Positions 21,618 to 31,400 of a stretch of 31,879 nucleotides of DNA are shown one piece after another. Source of the stretch: a virus. Under the pieces are notes generated by a model, which was not told where the DNA came from, did not search any database, and saw only the letters and a list, made by a program, of their open reading frames with translations. A program made the translations under genes and the position numbers. Numbering within the stretch: the first letter of the stretch is position 1; every line of letters starts with the position of its first letter. The stretch is from IMG/VR virus record IMGVR_UViG_3300027782_000240, positions 1 through 31,879 of that record. One strand, 5' to 3'.

Positions 21618-22475
21618 ATGACTATTACTAACACAACAACCCTCAACGACCTATTGCCAAGTATCGTTGCAGAAGCATTATTCGTGGCAAGCGAGAAGTC
21701 TATTATGCGTGGACTTGTTCGCAACTACACATTGTCAGCAGGACAAGGTAAGACTGTTACAGTTCCTATCTATCCAAAGCAGACAGCGGCAGCATTGACT
21801 GAAGGAACTGCACCTAGTTTCACAGCAATCTCTACAGATGGTGCTACACTAACTGTATCAGAAGTTGGTCTAACTGCACAGATCAGTGACTTGGCTATTA
21901 TGGCTTCTAGTTCTAATGTAATCAGCGACATCGGTCGTTTGTTTGGCGAAGCAATCGCTCGCAAGATGGACGCAGACTTGTTGGCATTGGCTAACGGCCT
22001 ATCAGTAACTGTTGGTGGTGTTTCCACTGCGGCTACTCCAGCATTAATTTTCCAGGCTATCGCTAAACTACGCAGTGAAGGCTACGACACAGCAAATGAT
22101 TGTGCTATCGTTCTACACCCTAATGTGGCTTATGATGTTGCCAGCGTTTTAACATCTACTTTTGCCGCTCCTGCGTCAATGGTTGGTAATGACGCATTGC
22201 GTAACGGCTTTATGGGTATGTTAGGTGGTGTTCCAGTGTATCAATCTAGTTTAGTTGCTCAGTCAACTGCTTCTAGCAATGCTACTGGTGACTATGCCAA
22301 CTTGATTATGCACCGTGATGCATTTGGTCTAGCAATGATGCAAGACATCAAGATTGAAAGCCAAAGAGAAGCCACTAAGCGTGGATTTGATCTAGTTGGT
22401 TCTGCAATTTATGGTGTTGGTGAATTGTATGACGCGGCTGGCGTATGCGGAATTTTTGATTCCAGCATTCAGTAA
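21618..22475 (+). CDS. Major capsid protein (HK97 fold)
   Basis: 285 residues; ATG after AAAAGGAG, a strong site. The sequence has the features of an HK97-fold shell protein without delta domain: an N-terminal LLPSIVAEALFVASEKS helix, the E-loop region around TVPIYPKQTAAALTEGTAPS, the spine helix (SDIGRLFGEAIARKMDADLL) and A-domain strands (AIVLHPNVAYDVASV, GMLGGVPVYQSSLV). The C-terminal GFDLVGSAIYGVGELYDAAG is characteristic. It assembles the icosahedral head with the scaffold upstream. Confidence 0.92.
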   Translation: MTITNTTTLNDLLPSIVAEALFVASEKSIMRGLVRNYTLSAGQGKTVTVPIYPKQTAAALTEGTAPSFTAISTDGATLTVSEVGLTAQISDLAIMASSSNVISDIGRLFGEAIARKMDADLLALANGLSVTVGGVSTAATPALIFQAIAKLRSEGYDTANDCAIVLHPNVAYDVASVLTSTFAAPASMVGNDALRNGFMGMLGGVPVYQSSLVAQSTASSNATGDYANLIMHRDAFGLAMMQDIKIESQREATKRGFDLVGSAIYGVGELYDAAGVCGIFDSSIQ

Positions 22476-22488
22476 TTAGGAGAATAGA

Positions 22489-22998
22489 ATGGCTTTCATA
22501 ACAGAATCAGGGAATGTAACAAGTTTCGCTGAGTTTCAAGATGTGGTGAATAAAGATCAACGCCTCTTTGAAGCCAATGAAGGCCTCTCCGACGACATTG
22601 TGGAACAACAGTTGATTAGAGCGACAGAGCGTATCCTTTCAAAGATACGCTCGTCACCTTGGTGGAGGAGTTACTATGTAATTCGAGACTCTGCCACTGT
22701 TTACAATACGGCAGCAGACATTCCCGCAGTGAACGCAAATAGAATTAAGGCAAGACTTAATGACTTTACGGATCTCTGTGTGTTTACTGCACTAGGTGAG
22801 TTGATCTTACCGTCAATCGCAGACTTCGGCAACGAAGACAATGCTGAAAGACAGAAGATGGGCTACTACACTCAAAAGGCTGACGCACTATTTGGTGAGT
22901 TAATCACTAATGGTGACTGGTATGACTTTGACAACTCCGGGACCATAAGTTCCGCTGAGAAGTCTCCAGGTCAATACAACCTTAAGAGAGTAAGATAA
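22489..22998 (+). CDS. Head-tail connector (adaptor) protein
   Basis: 169 residues; AGGAG upstream. N-terminal helices (ESGNVTSFAEFQDVVNKDQR, VEQQLIRATERILSKI) and a C-terminal helix are typical of gp6/gp15-like adaptors that sit under the portal. The order (capsid, this gene, tail terminator, tail tube) agrees. The stop overlaps the next start as TAATG. The assignment is by position and helix pattern. Confidence 0.75.
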   Translation: MAFITESGNVTSFAEFQDVVNKDQRLFEANEGLSDDIVEQQLIRATERILSKIRSSPWWRSYYVIRDSATVYNTAADIPAVNANRIKARLNDFTDLCVFTALGELILPSIADFGNEDNAERQKMGYYTQKADALFGELITNGDWYDFDNSGTISSAEKSPGQYNLKRVR

Positions 22999-23393
22999 TG
23001 CGACAAGAAGTTCTAGATTATATCACGGGGTTAGCACTAGGAGGCTATCTTCTTTCACAAGAAGTGCCTTGGAGTGACAACACCATACCGCTTTACATAA
23101 AAAACTTGAAAAAGATTTATGTAGACAATGTAGAATATATCACAGAACCCTTGATTGCAACCTTAGGCACGCTGACTATCAATCAACAAACACAAAGCAC
23201 TCGGATCTATTTTGCCAACGACGCAAAAACAGTTCCTTCTAACTATGACGCCCTAGTATTAGATCTCATAGCCGCTAAAAACATTGACATCGCTGATGGC
23301 ACAAACCGTCGTGAAGCCAATGTCGCAGTGAGTTATGAGAACGATGTTATGGTAACAGAGATAGAAATACGATTTACAAAATTATCATCATAA
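22998..23393 (+). CDS. Tail terminator / completion protein
   Basis: 131 residues, coupled to the previous gene. The sequence mixes an N-terminal helix (RQEVLDYITGLALGGYLLSQ) with several beta strands, including a final VMVTEIEIRFTKLSS. Size, fold pattern and place just before the tail tube match tail terminator proteins that cap the tube and join it to the head. No sequence-level family match was possible; other head-tail joining roles remain open. Confidence 0.7.
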   Translation: MRQEVLDYITGLALGGYLLSQEVPWSDNTIPLYIKNLKKIYVDNVEYITEPLIATLGTLTINQQTQSTRIYFANDAKTVPSNYDALVLDLIAAKNIDIADGTNRREANVAVSYENDVMVTEIEIRFTKLSS

Positions 23394-23408
23394 AAAGGAG
23401 ATTGCCAA

Positions 23409-23897
23409 ATGGCATATATTAACCCACAACCAGGAACTGGCAACGCGGTGACCCTGAGCCTTGAAGTAGCGTCAAATGAAAGTGACATTACTCAAAGCAG
23501 CGGTCTATCGATACCAGCCCTACAAGATATGACTATCAATGCGGCTAACGATGTTTTTACTTGGAGCCAATTAGATTCAACTGCTAAGAAGCAGGTTGCT
23601 ACTACCTCTACTAACAGTATTTCAATGAATGTTGTTGTTGACACAGCCACATTCTTCGGAACTGTCGTAGCGGCCACAGTAACAGGCACTATGGCAGAAC
23701 AAGGTCTATTTGGTTGCAGTCGCAACAAGACATTGATTAACTTCATAATCAGAGTTGAAAACTCTACCACTGACACATTCATCAAAGGCACAGGATACAT
23801 CACTGGCCTTGCACCGACTGTGACAGCGGATGCACCTGTTTGGGTATCACCAGTTACTATCACAGTGACCGGCGAATACACAGTAGCGGCAACTTAA
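23409..23897 (+). CDS. Major tail (tube) protein
   Basis: 162 residues; AAAAGGAG site. Almost all beta: LQDMTINAANDVFTWSQLDS, TNSISMNVVVDTATFFGT, and a closing APVWVSPVTITVTGEYTV strand set, which is the typical end of siphovirus tube proteins. It forms the hexameric rings of the tail. A terminator follows directly, as usual for highly expressed tube genes. Confidence 0.85.
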   Translation: MAYINPQPGTGNAVTLSLEVASNESDITQSSGLSIPALQDMTINAANDVFTWSQLDSTAKKQVATTSTNSISMNVVVDTATFFGTVVAATVTGTMAEQGLFGCSRNKTLINFIIRVENSTTDTFIKGTGYITGLAPTVTADAPVWVSPVTITVTGEYTVAAT

Positions 23898-23899
23898 GA

Positions 23900-23947
23900 A
23901 CTCGGGAGCGAGTCAGGAATGGGGGCATAACAGCCCCCTTTTCTTTC
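23900..23947 (+). terminator. Terminator after the tail tube gene
   Basis: GGGGGC (23921-23926), loop ATAACA, GCCCCC (23933-23938), then TTTTCTTTC. A smaller hairpin ACTCG/CGAGT (23900-23904/23909-23913) precedes it. It probably lowers expression of the downstream tail-assembly genes. Confidence 0.8.
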
Positions 23948-23952
23948 ACTGC

Positions 23953-23961
23953 CTATAAATA
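23953..23961 (+). promoter_or_regulatory. CTATAAATA box after the tube terminator
   Basis: CTATAAATA (23953-23961) followed by AAAGGAA and the ATG at 23979. It could restart transcription for tail assembly genes below the terminator. Confidence 0.45.
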
Positions 23962-23978
23962 CAAAGGAACAAAGATTT

Positions 23979-24152
23979 ATGGATGTCTTAGATAACAAAA
24001 CAGACAAACAACTGCTAGAGAGTCTAATAGCAGAGATTGCCAAATGCACAAATGAAGTAAAATGTGCCCGTGGTGATCTAGAAAAGGCTCAAGGTCGTAT
24101 CAAGTTTCTCTTGGTATTGGCACACGAATTGATCAACAGACAAAAGGATTAA
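23979..24152 (+). CDS. 57-residue coiled-coil protein, unknown
   Basis: A short gene between the tube gene and the tail chaperones. ATG at 23979 with AAAGGAAC about 10 nt upstream. The product is one long charged helix (TDKQLLESLIAEIAKCTNEV then RGDLEKAQGRIKFLLVLAHE). Stop at 24150-24152, just ahead of the next start. No family recognised; a small tail-assembly accessory is plausible from position. Confidence 0.6.
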   Translation: MDVLDNKTDKQLLESLIAEIAKCTNEVKCARGDLEKAQGRIKFLLVLAHELINRQKD

Positions 24153-24155
24153 CAG

Positions 24156-24509
24156 ATGGACATTTCAACATTAGCAAAAAAACCCAAATTAGTAGAAATA
24201 GAAATCACGGACAGTGATCTCGTAGAACGCTACGGCGAAACACTCACTTTCTGGATGATGGATGAACTAGGTATTGATTCCTATTTCAAATTCTATAGAC
24301 TACAACAAGAACAAAAGACCAGCGAACTCAATGAACTGCTTCGTGATATGATTCGCAAAGCAGATGGTAGCCCCGCTTTGGGCCCCGATGAAGTGCTACC
24401 AGTTGATTTGGTATTAGGAGTGTTGGTAGGAGTAAATGATTTTTTGGGAAAGTCAAAACCCAAGAAATCGGAGAAGCAGACTGGGAATTCGCCGAAGTCA
24501 TCAGCATAG
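24156..24509 (+). CDS. Tail assembly chaperone (lambda gpG-like)
   Basis: 117 residues. A small, mostly helical acidic protein (ITDSDLVERYGETLTFWMMD, FYRLQQEQKTSELNELLRDM) located between tail tube and tape measure, as gpG-like chaperones are. It contains the slippery heptamer GGGAAAG in phase at 24446-24452, so a fraction of ribosomes would shift to -1 and make the longer GT form. The unshifted end (GKSKPKKSEKQTGNSPKSSA) is Lys/Ser-rich and probably disordered. It would bind tape measure and tube subunits during tail assembly. Confidence 0.85.
   Translation: MDISTLAKKPKLVEIEITDSDLVERYGETLTFWMMDELGIDSYFKFYRLQQEQKTSELNELLRDMIRKADGSPALGPDEVLPVDLVLGVLVGVNDFLGKSKPKKSEKQTGNSPKSSA
24446..24452 (+). 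other. -1 programmed frameshift site (G GGA AAG)
   Basis: GGGAAAG in the G frame reads G GGA AAG, the heptamer of lambda G/GT. A U UUU UUG (24440-24446) lies just upstream as an alternative. The -1 frame then runs open from 24452 to 24736. Confidence 0.85.
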
Positions 24510-24736
24510 GTAGAATGGCCAAAGCCTATGGACTATTGCCCAGCGAAGTCCGTAGCCGAGGCACATTGTATGATATCAAGGTCACTGAAGCGTTGGTTGC
24601 TTGGGAACATAGAATACACGAAGAAGCCAGCACAGGAGTCAAGCAACCACCCAAGTTGTCAGTGGATCAGATGCAGGCAATGATGGAGAGAGTAAAAAAT
24701 GAAAAACGCAAACAACAACATCACGATGCGGCTTAG
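24452..24736 (+). CDS. T part of the tail assembly chaperone, made by -1 frameshift (GT)
   Basis: The -1 frame continues from the slip site for 94 residues (KTQEIGEADWEFAEVISIGR, then AKAYGLLPSEVRSRGTLYD and ALVAWEHRIHEE), giving a fusion of about 193 residues with the G part. Protein-like sequence begins well before the ATG at 24515 and directly after the slip, so the frame is entered by shifting, not by separate initiation. The segment ADWEFAEVISIGRMAKAYGL shows clear T-domain-type helical character. The T part contacts tail tube subunits. Confidence 0.85.
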   Translation, partial: VKTQEIGEADWEFAEVISIGRMAKAYGLLPSEVRSRGTLYDIKVTEALVAWEHRIHEEASTGVKQPPKLSVDQMQAMMERVKNEKRKQQHHDAA

Positions 24737-24980
24737 AAATATTCAACAGAATACAACTCCCAACGCCTTGGCTCGTGTGGCCTATGACACATTCAAAGAA
24801 TACACACCCGTAGACAAAGGCAATGCTCGCAGTAAGACAAGATTAAAAAATGATGTTATCCACGCTGACTATCCCTATGCAGTGAGATTAGATCAAGGAT
24901 ACTCAAAACAGAAAGGTGGCGTTGGTATGACTGAACCCACTATCAAAGCAGTGCAGAAATATCTAGCAGACAAGGCGTAA
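24699..24980 (+). CDS. HK97 gp10-like minor head/tail protein
   Basis: 93 residues; overlaps the GT end by 38 nt, with GGAGAGAG upstream. The pattern VAYDTFKEYTPVDKGNARSK, then a YPYAVRLDQGYSKQKGG turn, matches HK97 gp10-like neck/tail completion proteins: a helix, TPVDxGxx, then beta strands and xYAxxxxxG. These usually sit near the connectors; here it is placed after the chaperones. A second ATG (24729) would remove 10 residues. Confidence 0.75.
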   Translation: MKNANNNITMRLRNIQQNTTPNALARVAYDTFKEYTPVDKGNARSKTRLKNDVIHADYPYAVRLDQGYSKQKGGVGMTEPTIKAVQKYLADKA

Positions 24981-24989
24981 GGAGCGACT

Positions 24990-27263
24990 ATGGCCACTAT
25001 TGAAGACTTCATTCTTAGATTCAAAACAATTGGTGAAGGTGCCATTAAAAGCACCAGTGCCAGCATACAGAATCTAAAAGCAGATGTAGAAAGTTTCGGA
25101 CAGGTTGGTGGCCCACTACAAAACACGCTGGGTGGTATTGTTAGTAAACTAGGACCTGTGGGCATTGCTGCCGCAGCCGCTGGTGCCGCTATGTCAGCAC
25201 TAGGAGGCACAGCACTCAAACTGGCCAATGAGGTTATGGACATTAGTGGTGCCACGGGAATAGCCGCAGGCACCATTAACAATTTCACAGCCAGTGTTAT
25301 TGCCGCAGGTGGTAAGGCAGAAGATTCCGCACAAATCTTATTCAAACTAAGACAAAGCACTGATGAAGCAGCCGATGGTAACGAACAACTGCAAAAAGCA
25401 TTTCAGAAGTTAGGTATTTTTGTAACTGATGCTAATGGAAATGTGCGTGATGCCAACGATATTTTTGCTGATCTTATTGCAAAATTTAGAGCAGGTGGTT
25501 TGAGTGCAGGTGAGTTAACGGCTGCTATTGATATCGCTGGTAAGACCATTAGAACTCTAGAAACAGAAAAACTTGCTAACATTGCTGATATTAGATACAC
25601 TGAAGCCGCCAAAGAACTAGACAAACTCAATGAAGCAATGGAGTCAATAAGTCATCAGATCAAAACACAATTGGTTATTGCGTTTGGTGAGTTTGCTAAA
25701 ATTATCAATGAGGGTGGTATCAGCAGTGGGATAGCCAAGATTACAGAATCCCTGGGAACCTTAGCAGGAAACATCCTCAACTTACCAACTGACTATCTTG
25801 CCAAGTTCTTAAATCTATTTGGAGCCGGCATAAAAGATCCAGTAGGACTTGGTAGTCCTTTCCACTTTTTGGTAAAGCAAGCCGAAAAAGATCGATTGAA
25901 ATTTCAAGCAGAGCAGGTAAAAATGAAAGAGGCTCAAGAAGCCGCAGCCGCAGAAGCACAGAGACTGGCTAAAAAGTTTCCAAAAGACAAACCAACAGAC
26001 AAACCTAACGAACAAGGTGGCTATGGACGCAGAAGTGACGCTGGTTTAGAAGCAGCCAAGCAGAGTGCTCAACGCATTGCTGAAATGGAAGCAGAAATCA
26101 CCAAACAAGGTAAGTTAAAAAGCAATTCAGAAAGACTTGCAAGTCTTATGTCACAGTCAGACAAAGAAACTGCTCAGACTTATAAATTAGCATCAGATAT
26201 TGCGGCAATCCAAATAAATTCTGAAGCCGATACTGCTAAAGAAAAATTGCGTATCGATGCCAATGACAAACTTAACAAATTAGAAAAAGAAAAAGAATTT
26301 GCTGCCAAGAAGACAGAGATTGTTGCCAAAGCGGCCGCAGATGAAGCCAACCTTGTCCAGCGTTTTCTAGAACAAAATAAGCGTGAAGCCGAAAGATTAG
26401 CAGAAGAACAAAAGAAAGAAGCCGAACGCATTGCTGAAATCATCCGCACCAGCAAGGCTCGCGGAGAAGAAGAGCAAGCATTGAACAAACAAATACAAGA
26501 ACGCAATAGACTATTGAACATAACACTAGGTGACACCGACAGAGAAAGAAACAATTTAATAGCCATAACAGACATAGAAGAAAAGCGTGAAGAGATCCTG
26601 CGTCGTATTAGGCAGATCAAAGACTTACCAGCCGCAGAAAGAGCCGCTAGAGAACAAGAAATAAATGACATCTTTGCAGAAAGAATTAAAATTACTGAAA
26701 GACAACAAGAACAAGATCTCAAGAATCAAGAAAACTTCAGCAAAGGATTTGAAAAAGCATTCAAGACTTACGCTGAATCAGCCAAGAACAATTTTGAAAC
26801 TGCTGGTCGTGTGTTTAGCAAGATAACACAAGGTATGGAAGACTCAATTGTAGACTTTGCCAAGACAGGTAAGTTTGAATTCCGTGGCTTTATTAACAGC
26901 GTTCTAGAAGAACTATTACGCAGTCAAGTGAGATCCTTGATAGCACAGACCTTTGGTGGCCTATTTGGCAGCACCAGCAAGCGAGGCACAGTCACTATCG
27001 GTGATATCATACCAGGCTTTGCCGCAGGCGGTCTAATTGGCACGAACGGCCCCGTGATTGTTGGTGAAAGAGGTCCTGAACTTCTAGTAGGTGCCGGTGG
27101 CAATCGTGTTATACCTAACAATGAATTAGCCAGTGGCACAGTAAACTACAACATATCAGCAGTTGATGCACAAAGTTTCAAACAATTAGTGGCGTCAGAT
27201 CCAAGTTTCATCTACGCTGTCACTGAACAAGGTAGACGAACCATACCGTCGGGTAGGAGATAA
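24990..27263 (+). CDS. Tape measure protein
   Basis: 757 residues; ATG after AAGGAG. Hydrophobic Ala/Gly-rich segment (VGIAAAAAGAAMSALGG, about residues 58-74) followed by a DISGATGIAAGTINNFTASV type region, which is typical of tape measure proteins. A long charged coiled coil spans about residues 300-600 (many Lys, Glu, Ala). The C-terminal part has AAGGLIGTNGPVIVGERGPE followed by LLVGAGGNRVIPNNEL, a known signature of phage tape measure C-termini. At 0.15 nm per residue it predicts a tail of about 110 nm, in the siphovirus range. It follows the chaperones as expected. Confidence 0.93.
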   Translation: MATIEDFILRFKTIGEGAIKSTSASIQNLKADVESFGQVGGPLQNTLGGIVSKLGPVGIAAAAAGAAMSALGGTALKLANEVMDISGATGIAAGTINNFTASVIAAGGKAEDSAQILFKLRQSTDEAADGNEQLQKAFQKLGIFVTDANGNVRDANDIFADLIAKFRAGGLSAGELTAAIDIAGKTIRTLETEKLANIADIRYTEAAKELDKLNEAMESISHQIKTQLVIAFGEFAKIINEGGISSGIAKITESLGTLAGNILNLPTDYLAKFLNLFGAGIKDPVGLGSPFHFLVKQAEKDRLKFQAEQVKMKEAQEAAAAEAQRLAKKFPKDKPTDKPNEQGGYGRRSDAGLEAAKQSAQRIAEMEAEITKQGKLKSNSERLASLMSQSDKETAQTYKLASDIAAIQINSEADTAKEKLRIDANDKLNKLEKEKEFAAKKTEIVAKAAADEANLVQRFLEQNKREAERLAEEQKKEAERIAEIIRTSKARGEEEQALNKQIQERNRLLNITLGDTDRERNNLIAITDIEEKREEILRRIRQIKDLPAAERAAREQEINDIFAERIKITERQQEQDLKNQENFSKGFEKAFKTYAESAKNNFETAGRVFSKITQGMEDSIVDFAKTGKFEFRGFINSVLEELLRSQVRSLIAQTFGGLFGSTSKRGTVTIGDIIPGFAAGGLIGTNGPVIVGERGPELLVGAGGNRVIPNNELASGTVNYNISAVDAQSFKQLVASDPSFIYAVTEQGRRTIPSGRR

Positions 27264-27265
27264 TA

Positions 27266-27886
27266 ATGACCACAGCATTTCAGACCGTAATTGATTACAG
27301 TCAAGCAATCAGTATCAACAAGAAAAAGAAAGTAGCACAAAGCACCAGTCGTGATGGCACAGTGAAAACCACCAGCCTGGGTGGACAGATATGGGAATTT
27401 GAAGTGTCATTGCCTAATGGACCCAAGTGGAGTGATTTCCGTGGCTTGATTGAAAAGATGGAAGCACTAGACAGAGTCACTGTAGGCACCATACAGATCA
27501 ATCTTGCAGGACAAAGTTGGCTTAATGGTTATCAAGGCAATCTCAGCAATGTCTCGGCTATCACAGTCACAGCAACCACTGGCAATACATTGACTATCAC
27601 AGGCGGAACCAGCGGACTCAGTGCAGGACAGTTTAAATTCAAAGCAGGTGACTTCATACAACTAGGAGCAGGTGGCAAGGTCTATACTGTGGCCGCTGAT
27701 GTTGCCTACAATTCAAACACCATTACACTACACAGACCCTTGCGTGATGCCGCAGGCACCTACACCTTATTGGTAGGACAGGCAGTGACTTGGTCAGTAA
27801 TATGCGTGAAGTTTCCTAATTGGAATATCTTTGCTAGAGACCAAGTGGCCTGGGATGGTCCTTTTGTGTTTGCGGAGAGTTTGTAA
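27266..27886 (+). CDS. Distal tail / minor tail protein
   Basis: 206 residues starting 2 nt after the tape measure stop. The sequence is beta-rich, with a SLGGQIWEFEVSLPNGPKWS segment, a central repeat-like domain (NTLTITGGTSGLSAGQFKFK) and a final WDGPFVFAESL. Position after the tape measure and this size fit the distal tail (Dit-like) or first baseplate protein. Its stop overlaps the next start as TAATG. Identification rests on position and fold-like pattern. Confidence 0.75.
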   Translation: MTTAFQTVIDYSQAISINKKKKVAQSTSRDGTVKTTSLGGQIWEFEVSLPNGPKWSDFRGLIEKMEALDRVTVGTIQINLAGQSWLNGYQGNLSNVSAITVTATTGNTLTITGGTSGLSAGQFKFKAGDFIQLGAGGKVYTVAADVAYNSNTITLHRPLRDAAGTYTLLVGQAVTWSVICVKFPNWNIFARDQVAWDGPFVFAESL

Positions 27887-28449
27887 TGGCCATTAGTCTT
27901 AGTGCCTACAAGAACATACAGACCAACCTGTTTGTGAAGTTAGACATACCAGGGTATGCCGTATTGACATTCAGTGACTATCACAAGGCCTACACCATAG
28001 CGGGGCTGAGTTATACTGGATTAGGTCAACTGTTGAGTATCGGCAGCACTGAAGACACGCTTCGTGCATCGCCTAGTGATATCTCAATTGCCATTGCTGG
28101 TGTGCCAAGTTCAAATGTCACTGACATCATTGACAACAGAATCAAAGGCAGTGAGTGCAAAATATTTCGTGGCTTCTTTGATGTCACTACTGGAGAACTC
28201 CTGAGCATTGCTGGCAACCCCGCTGGCAAGTTTCAAGGCATTGTTTCCAATTACGATATAACAGATGATTTGGATATAGGATCCAGCACAGGCACAGTGA
28301 TACTGACATTGACAGTGACTTCGGTTGTAGAAATGCTACAAGACAAGATCACAGGCAGACGCACTAACCCCAGTGACTTTGCCAGCGGTGATATGGCTCG
28401 TGTGCTACCATTACAAAGTTCTAATTTCAACTTCGGAGCCCCACAATGA
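27886..28449 (+). CDS. Minor tail protein / tail hub component
   Basis: 187 residues, coupled on both sides (TAATG at its start, ATGA at its end). The pattern LFVKLDIPGYAVLTFSDYHK, YTGLGQLLSIG, then SPSDISIAIAGVPSSN and NRIKGSECKIFRGFFD resembles the DUF2163-type minor tail proteins that link distal tail and tail tip. A GRRTNPSDFASGDMA segment is near the end. It lies between distal tail and tail-tip genes, the usual place for this family. Confidence 0.8.
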   Translation: MAISLSAYKNIQTNLFVKLDIPGYAVLTFSDYHKAYTIAGLSYTGLGQLLSIGSTEDTLRASPSDISIAIAGVPSSNVTDIIDNRIKGSECKIFRGFFDVTTGELLSIAGNPAGKFQGIVSNYDITDDLDIGSSTGTVILTLTVTSVVEMLQDKITGRRTNPSDFASGDMARVLPLQSSNFNFGAPQ

Positions 28450-31400
28450 GTTTTCTATCAGACATTGTAGACTTTGGTAAAACTGCTGTAGGCATTGTTA
28501 GTGGCAACAGCATATTCGGCACATTGGCTCGAACAGCCATACTAGGTTATGCAGTAAACAGACTTAGTCAGAGTGCTAACAAAGGACAGGATAGCGGCAC
28601 CAACAATATTGATGAAGGTGTAAGACTACAGGTCAAACCCAACGCTGATAGCAAGATACCAGTGCTCTATGGTTCAGCATTCTTTGGTGGCAACATCATT
28701 GATGCCGCAATGACCAACAGCAACAAGACAATGTGGTTTGCATTGGCTCTAACAGAAAAAACTGGTAGTCTATATTCAACCAGTGCAGCCACAACCTACT
28801 TGCTGAACAATGTCTATCTCAATGACCAACGAGTGCAATTCCAAGGCGATGGTATCACTGTTGATTACACACTAGATCGTGCAGGCACCATTGACCGCAA
28901 CGCCAGCGGACTTATTCAGATCTATTTCTATGCAGGTGGTAGAACAGCAGGACAAAAGCCTGTGGGCTTTGCAGGGGCAGTGGCCAACGCAGAAACATTA
29001 TTCCCCAACTGGACCTCTGGCACACACGCTTTAACCAATGTGGTGTTTGCATTGGTCAAGGTAGACTACAACAGAGACAAAGGTATTACAGGACTACCAG
29101 ATGTCAAGTTCAACATTGCCAGTTCAATGTTTACCCCAGGTGATGTCATATATGATTACCTAACCAACACCACTTACGGTGCAGGCATTTCCGCAGGTGA
29201 CATACTAACCACAGACATCACAGCACTCAACACCTACAGTCTAGCCAGTGTGGCCTATGCTGATCAAGGCACAGGAGCACAAACACTAGGCGATAGATAT
29301 CAGATCAATGGCCTCATAGACACTGCCAACACGGTGTTAGACAACTCAGAGGCCATACTAAATGCTACTGCAAGTTGGTTGAGTTATGACACACACGAAG
29401 GCAAGTGGGGCGTCATAATCAACAAAGCAGAAACCAGTGTAGCCGCTTTCAATGACACCAACATCATTGGCAACATATCAGTCAGCGGCACAGGCCTACA
29501 GGATTTATACAATGCTGTCAAGGTTCAGTTTCCACATAGAGAACTTCGCGACAGTGCAGACTTCTACAATATTTCTGTGCCAACAAGTTCGGTGCCAGCC
29601 GATTGGTCACCATTCAGTCTCAACACCAATGAAGAGCCCAAGACCTTAAACATAACCTATGACATCATCAATGAGCCCGTTCAGGCACAGATGTTGGGCT
29701 TGATTGAACTCAAACAGAGCCGCATAGACAAGGTCATACAATTCAAAACAGATTGGACCTACTACAATCTCAAAGCCGGTGATGTCATCGATGTGACTAA
29801 TTCAAGATTTGGTTTCAGTGCCAAACTGTTCCGCATAATTGCTGTGAAAGAACAGCAGGACAATGACGGTGCATTGATGATGGACATCACTGCATTAGAA
29901 TACAATGTGAATGTGTATAGTGTGGCTGACCTATATCGCTTTACTCGCAGTGATGCCAATGGTATTATAACATTTGGTAGCATAGGCACACCAGGCACAC
30001 CCACAGTCAGCAAGGTAGAAATTGACAGTCGTCCTAGAGTGCAGATCTCAACCACTGCACCAACAGGCATTGTAGAAGCCATTGAATTTTGGTTAAGCAA
30101 CGATGTCAGTCTTGCTGACGCCAATCGCAGTTATAGAGTTATATCAGTAGAGCGTCCTGTAGGCGGCGGTGTTTACACCAGCGGCACCGCAGTGACATTT
30201 GAATATGACAGTGTGAGCAGTAGTGATTTTGTTGTCAAGACCAGAGGCATAAACACAGCCACAACAGGTCCTTTCAGTGCAGTCAGCGGATTAGTCAACT
30301 TTGTGCCGAGACAGACCACACAGGCCATTGACTCCAGCACTTCATTGTTCAACAGCACAGGCGGACTACTAGGTGCATTGAGTCTAGTATCCCTGTTAAG
30401 CAAGGTCAGCGATTTATTCGGATCCGGTGATACCAGCAAGAGTCTATTCACAAGAATATTTGAAACATTTCAAAGCACAACAGGTCTTGATATCCTTGGA
30501 CAAGCATCAGGTGGTAGTTTGGTTGTGGCCAGTAATCTCACAGTCAAAGCAGACACAGTAAATCTTACCACAGCGGCTACCAGCGTTGATTTTAAAACAC
30601 CTCTATTGGCCACAGGCGGACCTGCCGTAGAAGTAAAAATAAAACCAGGTGTTAAAAACAAAGACATCTTGGCCTACAATAAAGAAACAGCACAATGGCA
30701 AACCATAAGTGATTGTGTTGTCTGTGATTTTGTTAATACTCCGCCAGCCGATGAAGCGTCAACTCCTTGCAAACTTATAGTAGCCAGCAAATCACCAGCA
30801 AGTAATTTTGGAGGTGTAGACGCTAACACAGATGTGTGTGTGGCATCATCCAATGTGCCGTTTGTAGGCAGTTATTTTATACAATTTAACCTGCAACAAG
30901 AAAGACTAGGAAGAACACCTGGTTTAGCATCTACAATAACAACAACAACGGAATACAAATACAAAATTGCACAGGCTGGCACCACTGACTTTACTTTTTG
31001 GGGTGCGGCCAATAACACAGTTGGCACTGAATGGTTTGCTACTTCACCCGCTACAAATTTTCCTACAGGCAAAACCCTTGATGTTATCACAGTAGGCAAA
31101 CGATATAAAATTAGAACGGTGGGATCAACTACCACAGCACAGTGGCGAAGCATTGGTGTTGATGATGCGGCAACTCCTGCAGTTGATCTTGAATTTATTG
31201 CTACAGCCACGCTAAGTCCAGTGTATGTAGGATCAGGAACTGTAAAAGAAGCCACAGGTTCAGGTTGGGTCTATGGTCCTCCGGGAGCATTTAAAACCAG
31301 TGTAAACACTCCGGGATTTGTTGCCAAGTCTGCAGTCAGTCAATTAGTCAAAGGCACAGGCAGTTTTAAACTTTATACAACCAATGGCGACCTTGTAGAA

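Noticed and set aside
26180-26722. 180-residue open frame on the minus strand inside the tape measure gene
   Set aside because: Ser/Leu-rich shadow of the coiled-coil codons; no ribosome site; the + strand product is well recognised.
29452-29649. 65-residue + frame inside the tail-tip gene
   Set aside because: A shadow of the long tail-tip frame; no ribosome site or protein-like pattern.
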